Below the pieces are notes generated by a model. It ran no database searches, was not told the origin of the DNA, and saw only the letters and a list, made by a program, of their open reading frames with translations. The position numbers and the translations under genes are program-made. Below, piece by piece: positions 1 through 11,401 of a DNA stretch of 64,000 nt (the stretch's first letter is position 1; each line of letters opens with the position of its first letter). Source of the stretch: Symsagittifera roscoffensis (lineage: Eukaryota > Xenacoelomorpha > Acoela > Convolutidae); contig NC_087062.1 of the NCBI RefSeq assembly GCF_963678635.1, forward strand, positions 20,757,789-20,821,788. Direction: 5' to 3'.

Positions 1-1760
1 GAGTAGAAACATTACTTTGAACTCGCGAAGATGTAATTTAAACCTTGCATGCTGAACGTTGCCTAATTGCATGGCGTTTTTACTCCATCTGGGTCTTTCT
101 ATGGACCACTTAAACTGTTTTCAATTGGGCGAGTAACTGTTGTTGCATTTTTTCATTACGTCCGCTCATTAACTGAATAACAATATCGTTCAGGGGCTTA
201 ATGATAGTATCTAAATCTGTCAGCAGACTTTCAAGTACTTCAAGCTCTTCATTATTTGTAATTAAACCTTTGATTGTATTCAACAAAGTGTCTGAATCAC
301 TTTCAACTGATTACCATCTGGCAATGCGGTTTCAAAATAACTTTCAGTGACGTTTCTATTTGTTCATTTTTGAAAATTGTGATCTCGTAACAGGCATTAA
401 ATTTAACGAAACAAAACAATAACGTAGTTCTGACTACCAGTTTCAAAAGGAGGTCCAAAAAAATCCAGTCGGGTTCCAGTAACGCACAAACCATTTCAAA
501 GATTAAATAAATTTAATAAACAAACCAAATAACAGTCGAAATTCAAAAGTCGTAGATTCTCTTTCGTATTTGGCCGCCAATGTCCGCGTCTTTATTTACG
601 TACCTGGCAACAACACTTAGATTAGCAGCGGAACGGAAATGTTGAGATATCTAGACGGGGCAATTATGAATTAGCTAGAGAAACAGAAGAAATAAGAACG
701 TTTAGTAAAAAGAATCAACAATTATTCTGAGGAAGTTGGCCAGGTCTTTGTAGCTTCTTCGGTGTCTGAGTGATGGACTGTTGAAGTTGTCGAGTCGCTT
801 CAGGACTGAAGTAACAATTTTCGTTAGGTTTCCAATTTCTGATGCAGTCGTTGAAGGGACTAGTCAATCGGGCGAGTATCTGTTGTTGCATTTGTCCATT
901 ACGTCAGCTCATTAAATGAATAACAATATCGTTCAGGGGCCTGATGATATTATCTAAATCTGCCATCAGACTTTCAACTACTTCAAGCGCGTCATTTTTT
1001 GTAACCAAGTCTTTGATTGTATTAAATAACGTGTCTGAATCACTTTCAACTGATTATCATCTAGCAATGCGGTTTCAAAACTACTTTCAGTGACGTTACT
1101 ATTTGAGTTTATTTTTGAAAATTGTGATCTCCTAACAGGCATTAACATTAACGAAACAAAACAATAACGTAGTTCTGACCAACAGTTCGAGAGGAGGTCC
1201 AAATTAATCCAGTCGGGTTCCAGTAACACACTAACCAATTCAAAGAATAAACAAATTTAATAAACAAACTTAAATAACAGTCGAAATCCAAAAATGTCGT
1301 AGATTCGCATTCGTAGTTGGGCGGCAATATCCTCGTCTTTATGCATGTACCTGGCAACAACACTAAAATTAGTAGAGTAACGGAAAGATTAAGATATCTA
1401 GACGGGGCTAGTATGAATTAACTAGAGAAACAGAATAAACGAGAAATAAGAACGTTTAGAAAAAAGAATCAACCATTGTTCTGAGGAAGTTGGCCAGGTC
1501 TTTTTGTAGCTTCTTCGGTGTCTGAGTGATGGACTGTTGAAGTTGTCGAGTCGCTTCTGGTTTGAAGTAACTATTTCCGTTGGGTTTCTAATTTCTGATA
1601 CAGTCGTTAAAGGACCGAGTCGTACATTGATTCGTTGCATCCGTATTCACGGATTAGGGATTTAGAATCTCCGGAAACAAGTAGTTCAAGGTGGGTTAAT
1701 TTTCCAGAATCTGACTTATCGGTGTGTTCTATTGTGTTGTTGTAGGTTCCAATCCAATCA

Positions 1761-2240
1761 TTCGATATCCTTCCAATCTCCTTATATCAAGAACTTCATG
1801 TTATTCTCTTGTTTGCCAAAATACTAACCGGAAATGTTGACATAGACTGGCGTAGTCAAGTAACCATCACAGACATCGGTACTCGAAGAACACAAGCAAC
1901 ACGAAATTTTGCCTGCCAACAAATACGTCTGAAGAAGTGTGAATCCGATTACTGGTTTCGAGCTTGCCGTCTGGCCAACCTTTTTAACGATTACTTCAAA
2001 TTTGACAATTTTTGATCCAGGATGCAAAATTAAACTGCTGGAAGTTTATACGAAGTTCTTCAAAACGCGCTACAACGAATCAGATTCATACACTTGGCGG
2101 ATATTATGTGGCTGCAACAACTGTAGAGATTTGAAGAAACTAAACTTTAACAACTGAAACACGAACGTTGAACCTCCCAATCACTGGGTTTTATGCGAAC
2201 CCTTGGATTAGTCCTAAATCCTTTATTATTATTATTATTA
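1761..2240. other. non-repeated insert within the array
   Basis: This stretch separates the two truncated leftmost units from the regular array and does not match the 1.1-kb unit. Both strands are open for about 70 codons around 1809-2027, and the - strand reading is Cys/Val-rich (GKISCCLCSSSTDVCDGYL). I do not recognise it; it could be another fragment of the same retroelement. A TTA/ATT microsatellite (about 2224-2241) abuts the next unit. Confidence 0.35.
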
Positions 2241-4622
2241 TTGTTCGGGGTCTCCATCAAATATTTGTTGGTGATGTTTGTGCTGCTGTCTGTGATTTTG
2301 CGTGCTGTTTAGCGGTAAGGGCAGATCGAACAAGCGACGGAGTAGAAACATTACTTTGAAGTCGCGAAGATGTAATTGAAACCTTGCATGCTGAACGTTG
2401 CCTAATTGTATAGCGTTTTTACTCCATCTGGGTCTTTCTATGGACCACTTCAACTGTTTTCAATTGGGCGAGTAACTGTTGTTGCATTTGTTCATTACGT
2501 CCGCTCATTAACTGAATAACAATATCGTTCAGGGGCTTAACGATAGTATTTAAATCTGTCAGCAGACTTTCAAGTACTTCAAGCTCTTCATTATTTGTAA
2601 TTAAACCTTTGATTGTATTCAACAAAGTGTCTGAATCACTTTCAACTGATTACCATCTGGCAATGCGGTTTCAAAATTACTTTCAGTGACTTTTCTATTT
2701 GTTCATTTTTGAAAATTGTGATCTCGTAACAGGCATTAAATTTAACGAAACAAAACAACGTAGTTCTGACTACGAGTTTTAAAAGGAGGTCCAAAAAATC
2801 CAGTCGGGTTCCAGTAACGCAAACCAATTCAAAGAATAAACAAATTTAATAAACAAACCAAATAACAGTCGAAATCCAAAAGTCGTAGATTCTCTTTCGT
2901 AGTTGGCCGCCAATGTCCGCATCTTTATGCACGTACCTGGCAACAACACAAAGATTAGCAGCGGAACGGAAAGGTTGAGATATCTAGACGGGGCAATTAT
3001 GAATTAGCTAGAGAAACAGAAGAAATAAGAAAGTTTAGAAAAAAGAATCAACAATTGTTCTGAGGAAGTTGGCCAGGTCTTTGTAGATTCTTCGGTGTCT
3101 GATTAATGGACTGTTGAAGTTGTCGAGTCGCTTCAGGACTGAAGTAACAATTTTCGTTGGGTTTCCAATTTCTGATGCAGTCGTTGTAGGGACGAGTTTT
3201 ACATTGATTCGTTGCATCCGTGTTCACGGATTAGGGATTTAGAGTCTCCGGAAACAAGTAGTTCAAGGTGGGTTAGTTTTTCAGAATCTGACATATCGGT
3301 GTTGTCTATTGTGGCGTTGTAGATTTCAGTTCAACCATTGTTCGGGGTCTCCGTCAAATACTTGTTGATGAATTTTGTGGTGCTGTGTGTCTGTGATTTT
3401 GTGTGCTTTTTGGCGGTAAGGGCAGATTGAACGAGCGACGGAGTAGAAACATTACTTTGAACTCGCGAAGATGTAATCGACACATTGCAAGCTGAACGTT
3501 GCCTAATTGCATTGCGTTTTTACTCCATCTGGGTCTTTATATAGACCACTTTAACTGTTTTCAATCGGGCGAATAACTGTTGTTGCATTTGTTCATTACG
3601 TTCGCTTATCAAATGAATAACAATATCGTTCAGGGGCTGAATGATTTTATCTAAATCTGTCATCAAGATTTCAACTACTTCAAGCTTGTCATTATTTGTA
3701 TTTTAACTTTTGATTGTATTTAATAACATGTCTGAATCACTTTCAACTGATTATCATCTAGCAATGCGGTTTCAAAATTACTTTCAGTGACGTTTCTATT
3801 TGAGTTCATTTTTGAAAATTGTGATCTCGTAACAGGCATTAAATTTAACAAAACAAAACAATAACGTAGTTCTAACTAAAAGTTCGAGAGGAGGTTCAAA
3901 TTAATCCAGTCGGGTTCGAGTAACACACCAACCAATTCAAAGAATAAACAAATTTAATAAACAAACTTAAATAACAGTCAAAATCCAAAAATGTAGATTC
4001 GCGTTTGTAGTTGGGCGCCAATGTCCCCGTCTTTAGGCACGTACCTGGCAACAATACTAAGGTTAGTAGGGTAACAGAAAGATTAAGATATCTAGACGGG
4101 GCTAGTATGAATAAACTAGAGAAACAGAAGAAATAAGAACGTTTAGAAAAAAGAATCAACCATTGTTCTGAGGAAGTTGGCCAGGTCTTTGTAGCTTCTT
4201 TTCGTTGTCTGAGTGATGGACTGTTGAAGTTGTCGAGTCGCTTCAGGTTTGAAGTAACTATTTCCGTTGGGTTTCCAATTTCTGATGCAGTCGTTAAAGG
4301 GCCGAGTCGTACATTGATTCGTTGCATCCGTATTCACGGATTAGGGATTTAGAATCTCCGGAAACAAGTAGTTCAAGGTGGGTTAATTTTCCAGAATCTG
4401 ACTTATCGGTGTTGTCTATTGTGTCGTTGTAGGTTCCAATCCAATCATTGTTCGGGGTCTCCATCAAATATTTGTTGATGTTTGTGGTGCTGTCTGTGAT
4501 TTTGCGTGCTGTTTGGCGGTAAGGGCAGATCGAACAAGCGACGGAGTAGAAACATTACTTTGAAGTCGCGAAGATGTAATTGAAACCTTGCATGCTGAAC
4601 GTTGCCTAATTGCATTGCGTTT

Positions 4623-4829
4623 TTACTCCATCTGGGTTTTTATATAGACCACTTTAACTGTTTTCAATCGGGCGAATAACTGTTGTTGCATTTGTTCATT
4701 ACGTTCGCTCATTAACTGAATAACAATATCGTTCAGGGGCTTAACGATAGTATTTAAATCTGTCAGCAGACTTTCAAGTACTTCAAGCTCTTCATTATTT
4801 GTAATTAAACCTTTGATTGTATTCAACAA
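4623..4829 (-). pseudogene. Gag coiled-coil fragment (recurs in the array)
   Basis: This 68-codon reading recurs at 2419, 4623, 5716, 6809, 7902 and 8995, always on the - strand. It reads NTIKGLITNNEELEVLESLL, then NDIVIQLMSERNEQMQQQL, with a clear heptad-like Leu/Ile pattern, and ends at a stop after QME. It resembles the N-terminal coiled coil of BEL/Pao-type Gag that precedes the FDGDP(x)W motif. Differences between units are a few substitutions (for example S/G and F/L) that do not break the frame. It is probably a relic carried along by array homogenisation, not a functional gene. Confidence 0.5.
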
Positions 4830-7800
4830 AATGTCTGAATCACTTTCAACTGATTACCATCTGGCAATGCGGTTTCAAGATTACTTTCAGTGACGTTTCT
4901 ATTTGTTCATTTTTGAAAATTGTGATCTCGTAACAGGCATTAAATCTAACAAAACAAAACAACGTAGTTCTGACTACCAGTTTCACAAGGTGGTCCAAAA
5001 ATCCAGTCGGGTTCCAGTAACGCAAACCAATTCAAAGAATAAACAAATTTAATAAACAAACCAAATAACAGTCGAAATCCAAAAGTCGTACATTCTCTTT
5101 CGTAGTTGGCCGCCAATGTCCGCGTCTTTATGCACGTACCTGGCAACAACACAAAGATTAGCAGCGGAACGGAAAGGTTGAGATATCTAGACGGGGCAAT
5201 TATGAATTAGCTAGAGAAACAGAAGAAATAAGAAAGTTTAGAAAAAAGAATCAACAATTGTTCTGAGGAAGTTGACCAGGTCTTTGTAGATTCTTCGGTG
5301 TCTGAGTAATGGACTGTTGAAGTTGTCGAGTCGCTTCAGGACTGAAGTAACAATTTTCGTTGGGTTTCCAATTTCTGATGCAGTCGTTGTAGGGACGAGT
5401 TTTACATTGATTCGTTGCATCCGAATCCACGGATTAGGGATTTAGAGTCTCCGGAAACAAGTAGTTCAAGGTGGGTTAGTTTTTCAGAATCTGACATATC
5501 GGTGTTGTCTATTGTGGCGTTGTAGATTTCAGTTCAACCATTGTTCGGGGTCTCCATCAAATATTTGTTGATGTTTGTGGTGCTGTCTGTGATTTTGCGT
5601 GCTGTTTGGCCGTAAGGGCAGATCGAACAAGCGACGGAGTAGAAACATTACTTTGAAGTCGCGAAGATGTAATTGAAACCTTGCATGCTGAACGTTGCCT
5701 AATTGCATAGCGTTTTTACTCCATCTGGGTCTTTATATAGACCACTTTAACTGTTTTCAATCGGGCGAATAACTGTTGTTGCATTTGTTCATTACGTTCG
5801 CTCATTAACTGAATAACAATATCGTTCAGGGGCTTAACGATAGTATTTAAATCTGTCAGCAGACTTTCAAGTACTTCAAGCTCTTCATTATTTGTAATTA
5901 AACCTTTGATTGTATTCAACAAAATGTCTGAATCACTTTCAACTGATTACCATCTGGCAATGCGGTTTCAAAATTACTTTGAGTGACGTTTCTATTTGTT
6001 CATTTTTGAAAATTGTGATCTCGTAACAGGCATTAAATCTAACAAAACAAAACAACGTAGTTCTGACTACCAGTTTCAAAAGGTGGTCCAAAAATCCAGT
6101 CGGGTTCCAGTAACGCAAACCAATTCAAAGAATAAACAAATTTAATAAACAAACCAAATAACAGTCGAAATCCAAAAGTCGTACATTCTCTTTCGTAGTT
6201 GGCCGCCAATGTCCGCGTCTTTATGCACGTACCTGGCAACAACACAAAGATTAGCAGCGGAACGGAAAGGTTGAGATATCTAGACGGGGCAATTATGAAT
6301 TAGCTAGAGAAACAGAAGAAATAAGAAAGTTTAGAAAAAAGAATCAACAATTGTTCTGAGGAAGTTGACCAGGTCTTTGTAGATTCTTCGGTGTCTGAGT
6401 AATGGACTGTTGAAGTTGTCGAGTCGCTTCAGGACTGAAGTAACAATTTTCGTTGGGTTTCCAATTTCTGATGCAGTCGTTGTAGGGACGAGTTTTACAT
6501 TGATTCGTTGCATCCGTATTCACGGATTAGGGATTTAGAGTCTCCGGAAACAAGTAGTTCAAGGTGGGTTAGTTTTTCAGAATCTGACATATCGGTGTTG
6601 TCTATTGTGGCGTTGTAGATTTCAGTTCAACCATTGTTCGGGGTCTCCATCAAATATTTGTTGATGTTTGTGGTGCTGTCTGTGATTTTGCGTGCTGTTT
6701 GGCCGTAAGGGCAGATCGAACAAGCGACGGAGTAGAAACATTACTTTGAAGTCGCGAAGATGTAATTGAAACCTTGCATGCTGAACGTTGCCTAATTGCA
6801 TAGCGTTTTTACTCCATCTGGGTCTTTATATAGACCACTTTAACTGTTTTCAATCGGGCGAATAACTGTTGTTGCATTTGTTCATTACGTTCGCTCATTA
6901 ACTGAATAACAATATCGTTCAGGGGCTTAACGATAGTATTTAAATCTGTCAGCAGACTTTCAAGTACTTCAAGCTCTTCATTATTTGTAATTAAACCTTT
7001 GATTGTATTCAACAAAATGTCTGAATCACTTTCAACTGATTACCATCTGGCAATGCGGTTTCAAAATTACTTTGAGTGACGTTTCTATTTGTTCATTTTT
7101 GAAAATTGTGATCTCGTAACAGGCATTAAATCTAACAAAACAAAACAACGTAGTTCTGACTACCAGTTTCAAAAGGTGGTCCAAAAATCCAGTCGGGTTC
7201 CAGTAACGCAAACCAATTCAAAGAATAAACAAATTTAATAAACAAACCAAATAACAGTCGAAATCCAAAAGTCGTACATTCTCTTTCGTAGTTGGCCGCC
7301 AATGTCCGCGTCTTTATGCACGTACCTGGCAACAACACAAAGATTAGCAGCGGAACGGAAAGGTTGAGATATCTAGACGGGGCAATTATGAATTAGCTAG
7401 AGAAACAGAAGAAATAAGAAAGTTTAGAAAAAAGAATCAACAATTGTTCTGAGGAAGTTGACCAGGTCTTTGTAGATTCTTCGGTGTCTGAGTAATGGAC
7501 TGTTGAAGTTGTCGAGTCGCTTCAGGACTGAAGTAACAATTTTCGTTGGGTTTCCAATTTCTGATGCAGTCGTTGTAGGGACGAGTTTTACATTGATTCG
7601 TTGCATCCGTATTCACGGATTAGGGATTTAGAGTCTCCGGAAACAAGTAGTTCAAGGTGGGTTAGTTTTTCAGAATCTGACATATCGGTGTTGTCTATTG
7701 TGGCGTTGTAGATTTCAGTTCAACCATTGTTCGGGGTCTCCATCAAATATTTGTTGATGTTTGTGGTGCTGTCTGTGATTTTGCGTGCTGTTTGGCCGTA

Positions 7801-8807
7801 AGGGCAGATCGAACAAGCGACGGAGTAGAAACATTACTTTGAAGTCGCGAAGATGTAATTGAAACCTTGCATGCTGAACGTTGCCTAATTGCATAGCGTT
7901 TTTACTCCATCTGGGTCTTTATATAGACCACTTTAACTGTTTTCAATCGGGCGAATAACTGTTGTTGCATTTGTTCATTACGTTCGCTCATTAACTGAAT
8001 AACAATATCGTTCAGGGGCTTAACGATAGTATTTAAATCTGTCAGCAGACTTTCAAGTACTTCAAGCTCTTCATTATTTGTAATTAAACCTTTGATTGTA
8101 TTCAACAAAATGTCTGAATCACTTTCAACTGATTACCATCTGGCAATGCGGTTTCAAAATTACTTTGAGTGACGTTTCTATTTGTTCATTTTTGAAAATT
8201 GTGATCTCGTAACAGGCATTAAATCTAACAAAACAAAACAACGTAGTTCTGACTACCAGTTTCAAAAGGTGGTCCAAAAATCCAGTCGGGTTCCAGTAAC
8301 GCAAACCAATTCAAAGAATAAACAAATTTAATAAACAAACCAAATAACAGTCGAAATCCAAAAGTCGTACATTCTCTTTCGTAGTTGGCCGCCAATGTCC
8401 GCGTCTTTATGCACGTACCTGGCAACAACACAAAGATTAGCAGCGGAACGGAAAGGTTGAGATATCTAGACGGGGCAATTATGAATTAGCTAGAGAAACA
8501 GAAGAAATAAGAAAGTTTAGAAAAAAGAATCAACAATTGTTCTGAGGAAGTTGACCAGGTCTTTGTAGATTCTTCGGTGTCTGAGTAATGGACTGTTGAA
8601 GTTGTCGAGTCGCTTCAGGACTGAAGTAACAATTTTCGTTGGGTTTCCAATTTCTGATGCAGTCGTTGTAGGGACGAGTTTTACATTGATTCGTTGCATC
8701 CGTATTCACGGATTAGGGATTTAGAGTCTCCGGAAACAAGTAGTTCAAGGTGGGTTAGTTTTTCAGAATCTGACATATCGGTGTTGTCTATTGTGGCGTT
8801 GTAGATT

Positions 8808-9029
8808 TCAGTTCAACCATTGTTCGGGGTCTCCATCAAATATTTGTTGATGTTTGTGGTGCTGTCTGTGATTTTGCGTGCTGTTTGGCCGTAAGGGCAG
8901 ATCGAACAAGCGACGGAGTAGAAACATTACTTTGAAGTCGCGAAGATGTAATTGAAACCTTGCATGCTGAACGTTGCCTAATTGCATAGCGTTTTTACTC
9001 CATCTGGGTCTTTCTATGGACCACTTCAA
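8808..9029 (-). pseudogene. Gag fragment with DGDPEQW motif
   Basis: A 73-codon reading that ends in HQQIFDGDPEQWLN. The DGDPxxW motif opens the structured Gag domain of many BEL/Pao and Ty3 elements. In the equivalent place of the unit starting at 4448, a further frame on the - strand continues with TYNDTIDNTDKSDSGKLTHL and LELLVSGDSKSLI, the next part of that domain. The frame changes and stops between the pieces show decay. Confidence 0.5.
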
Positions 9030-9609
9030 CTGTTTTCAATTGGGCGAGTAACTGTTGTTGCATTTGTTCATTACGTCCGCTCATTAACTGAATAACAATA
9101 TCGTTCAGGGGCTTAACGATAGTATTTAAATCTGTCAGCAGACTTTCAAGTACTTCAAGCTCTTCATTATTTGTAATTAAACCTTTGATTGTATTCGACA
9201 AAATGTCTGAATCACTTTCAACTGATTACCATCTGGCAATGCGGTTTCAAAATTACTTTCAGTGACGTTTCTATTTGTTCATTTTTGAAAATTGTGATCT
9301 CGTAACAGGCATTAAATCTAACAAAACAAAACAACGTAGTTCTGACTACCAGTTTCAAAAGGTGGTCCAAAAATCCAGTCGGGTTCCAGTAACGCAAACC
9401 AATTCAAAGAATAAACAAATTTAATAAACAAACCAAATAACAGTCGAAATCCAAAAGTCGTAGATTCTCTTTCGTAGTTGGCCGCCAATGTCCGCGTCTT
9501 TATGCACGTACCTGGCAACAACACAAAGATTAGCAGCGGAACGGAAAGGTTGAGATATCTAGACGGGGCAATTATGAATTAGCTAGAGAAACAGAAGAAA
9601 TAAGAAAGT

Positions 9610-9792
9610 TTAGAAAAAAGAATCAACAATTGTTCTGAGGAAGTTGGCCAGGTCTTTGTAGATTCCTCGGTGTCTGAGTAATGGACTGTTGAAGTTGTCG
9701 AGTCGCTTCAGGACTGAAGTAACAATTTTCGTTGGGTTTCCAATTTCTGATGCAGTCGTTGTAGGGACGAGTTTTACATTGATTCGTTGCAT
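9610..9792 (-). pseudogene. Gag C-terminal fragment (recurs in the array)
   Basis: A 60-codon reading repeated at 3035, 5238, 6331, 7424, 8517 and 9610. The part after the start includes GNPTKIVTSVLKRLDNFNSP and YKDLANFLRTIVDSFF, which matches the typical Gag pattern of a short FG(N)P motif followed by a Leu-rich helical repeat. The N-terminal 15 residues are read in the wrong frame relative to the Gag domain. Confidence 0.45.
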
Positions 9793-10735
9793 CCGTATTC
9801 ACGGATTAGGGATTTAGAGTCTCCGGAAACAAGTAGTTCAAGGTGGGTTAGTTTTTCAGAATCTGACATATCGGTGTTGTCTATTGTGGCGTTGTAGATT
9901 TCAGTTCAACCATTGTTCGGGGTCTCCGTCAAATACTTGTTGATGAATTTTGTGGTGCTGTGTGTCTGTGATTTTGTGTGCTTTTTGGCGGTAAGGGCAG
10001 ATTGAACGAGCGACGGAGTAGAAACATTACTTTGAACTCGCGAAGATGTAATCGACACATTGCAAGCTGAACGTTGCCTAATTGCATTGCGTTTTTACTC
10101 CATCTGGGTCTTTATATAGACCCCTTTAACTGTTTTCAATCGGGCGAATAACTGTTGTTGCATTTGTTCATTACGTTCGCTTATCAAATGAATAACAATA
10201 TCGTTCAGGGGCTGAATGATTTTATCTAAATCTGTCATCAGACTTTCAACTACTTCAAGCTCGTCATTATTTGTATTTTAACTTTTGATTGTATGTAATA
10301 ACATGTCTGAATCACTTTCAACTGATTATCATCTAGCAATGCGGTTTCAAAATTACTTTCATTGACGTTTCTATTTGAGTTCATTTTTGAAAATTGTGAT
10401 CTCATAACAGGCATTCAAATTAACGAAACAAAACAATAACATAGTTCTGACTAACAGTTTGAAAAGGAGGTCCAAAATAATCCAGTTGGGTTCCAGTAAC
10501 ACAAACCAATTCAAAGATTAAACAAATTTATAAACAAACCAAATAACAGTCGATTTCCAAAAGTCATAGATTCGCTTTCGTAGTTGGGCTCCAATGTCCC
10601 CGTCTTTGTGCACATACCTGGCCAAAACACTAAGATTAGTAGGGGAACGGAAAGGTTAAAATATCTAAAAGGGCAATTATGAATCAGTAGACAAACAGAA
10701 GAAACAAGAAATAAGAACATTTAGAAAAAAGGTGA

Positions 10736-11202
10736 CATTTGAAATACTTAGCTTTTAATTTGAAGACATTTTGATATATGAATTTAGCCAAGTTAGTTGC
10801 ATTGCGTTTTCAGTTTTTTAAAGTTAGAAGACTTCACTGATTTTTCAATTCGTGCGCTAATGGCGTGCACAATCTGGAACTAATGTCAACTTTGGCTGTC
10901 GTGTTTTTAATCTATTCTGGGTTCCTGCTCAAAGAGTATTGATTACGCATCAAGAGTCCCTCCAAGTAATATTTCTGTAATAGTGTTTTGGTTAGAAGTT
11001 GATTGATTAGCTTTGAAACATATAAATTCGAAGGTCTATATCATGCAAAATGAAATGAAAGAAAAAAGAACAATTTAGAGAAAATCATATTACATGGTTC
11101 TTTTAGACGTCCTTGTGGCGTTGTTCTTTTGTATAAACTAAGTGTTACATACATTTTAAACACCTATATAAAATAGTGTCCATCATGTGTTTTGTGGTTT
11201 AG
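10736..11202. other. AT-rich spacer between array and RNF213-like exon
   Basis: Nothing recognised apart from the last acceptor at its right end. It is probably intron of the RNF213-like gene, because exon 11203-11401 begins with a partial codon. Confidence 0.3.
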
Positions 11203-11401
11203 CGCCATGGAATTGAATAATGGAGTTGTGAAGGGTGAACATGTCGTTTCGGTTTCCAATGTTGACCGGGAGTTGCTGTCGGTGATTGCGAACTTCGCCA
11301 CCGCGGATGCACAGGCAGAGAGCGTGCACTATGATCTGAGTGGAATAGAAGGAACAATTGGACACCACCTGTTCAAGTTCAAGCCCCTCATCAGCATGAA
11401 G
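11203..11401 (+). CDS. RNF213: RNF213-like exon 1 in window (KPLI segment)
   Basis: The exon lies between an acceptor (GGTTTAG) and a donor (AAG|GTGAAT). It enters in phase 2 (one base completes a codon) and leaves in phase 0, giving 66 codons. It reads through a helix containing DRELLSVIANFA and ends in HYDLSGIEGTIGHH and KPLISMK, the pattern found in RNF213 proteins where an amphipathic helix leads into a (G)KPLI motif. An in-frame ATG in a good Kozak context sits two codons after the acceptor, so an alternative short transcript starting here cannot be excluded. Confidence 0.72.

Larger units (their letters stand above)
1..10735 (-). repeat. gag-derived tandem array, ~1.1-kb units
   Basis: About ten units lie head to tail. 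Using TTGTTCGGGG as landmark, copies start at 2241, 3338, 4448, 5541, 6634, 7727, 8820 and 9913. Five successive spacings (4448 to 9913) are exactly 1093 bp; the two older ones are 1097 and 1110. Units from 5541 to 8819 look identical by eye. Two truncated units precede (about 1-861 and 862-1760) and the last stops near 10735. On the - strand the unit carries pieces of an LTR-retrotransposon Gag: a Leu-rich coiled coil, an IFDGDPEQW motif, and a domain with LKRLDNFNSP. The pieces are in different frames with stops between them. No protease, RT or integrase was recognised. Confidence 0.85.

Noticed and set aside
4448-9912. CRISPR-like or protein-repeat interpretation of the array
   Set aside because: The unit is over 1 kb with stops in all frames and no spacer pattern. 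It is a DNA-level tandem repeat with Gag remnants.
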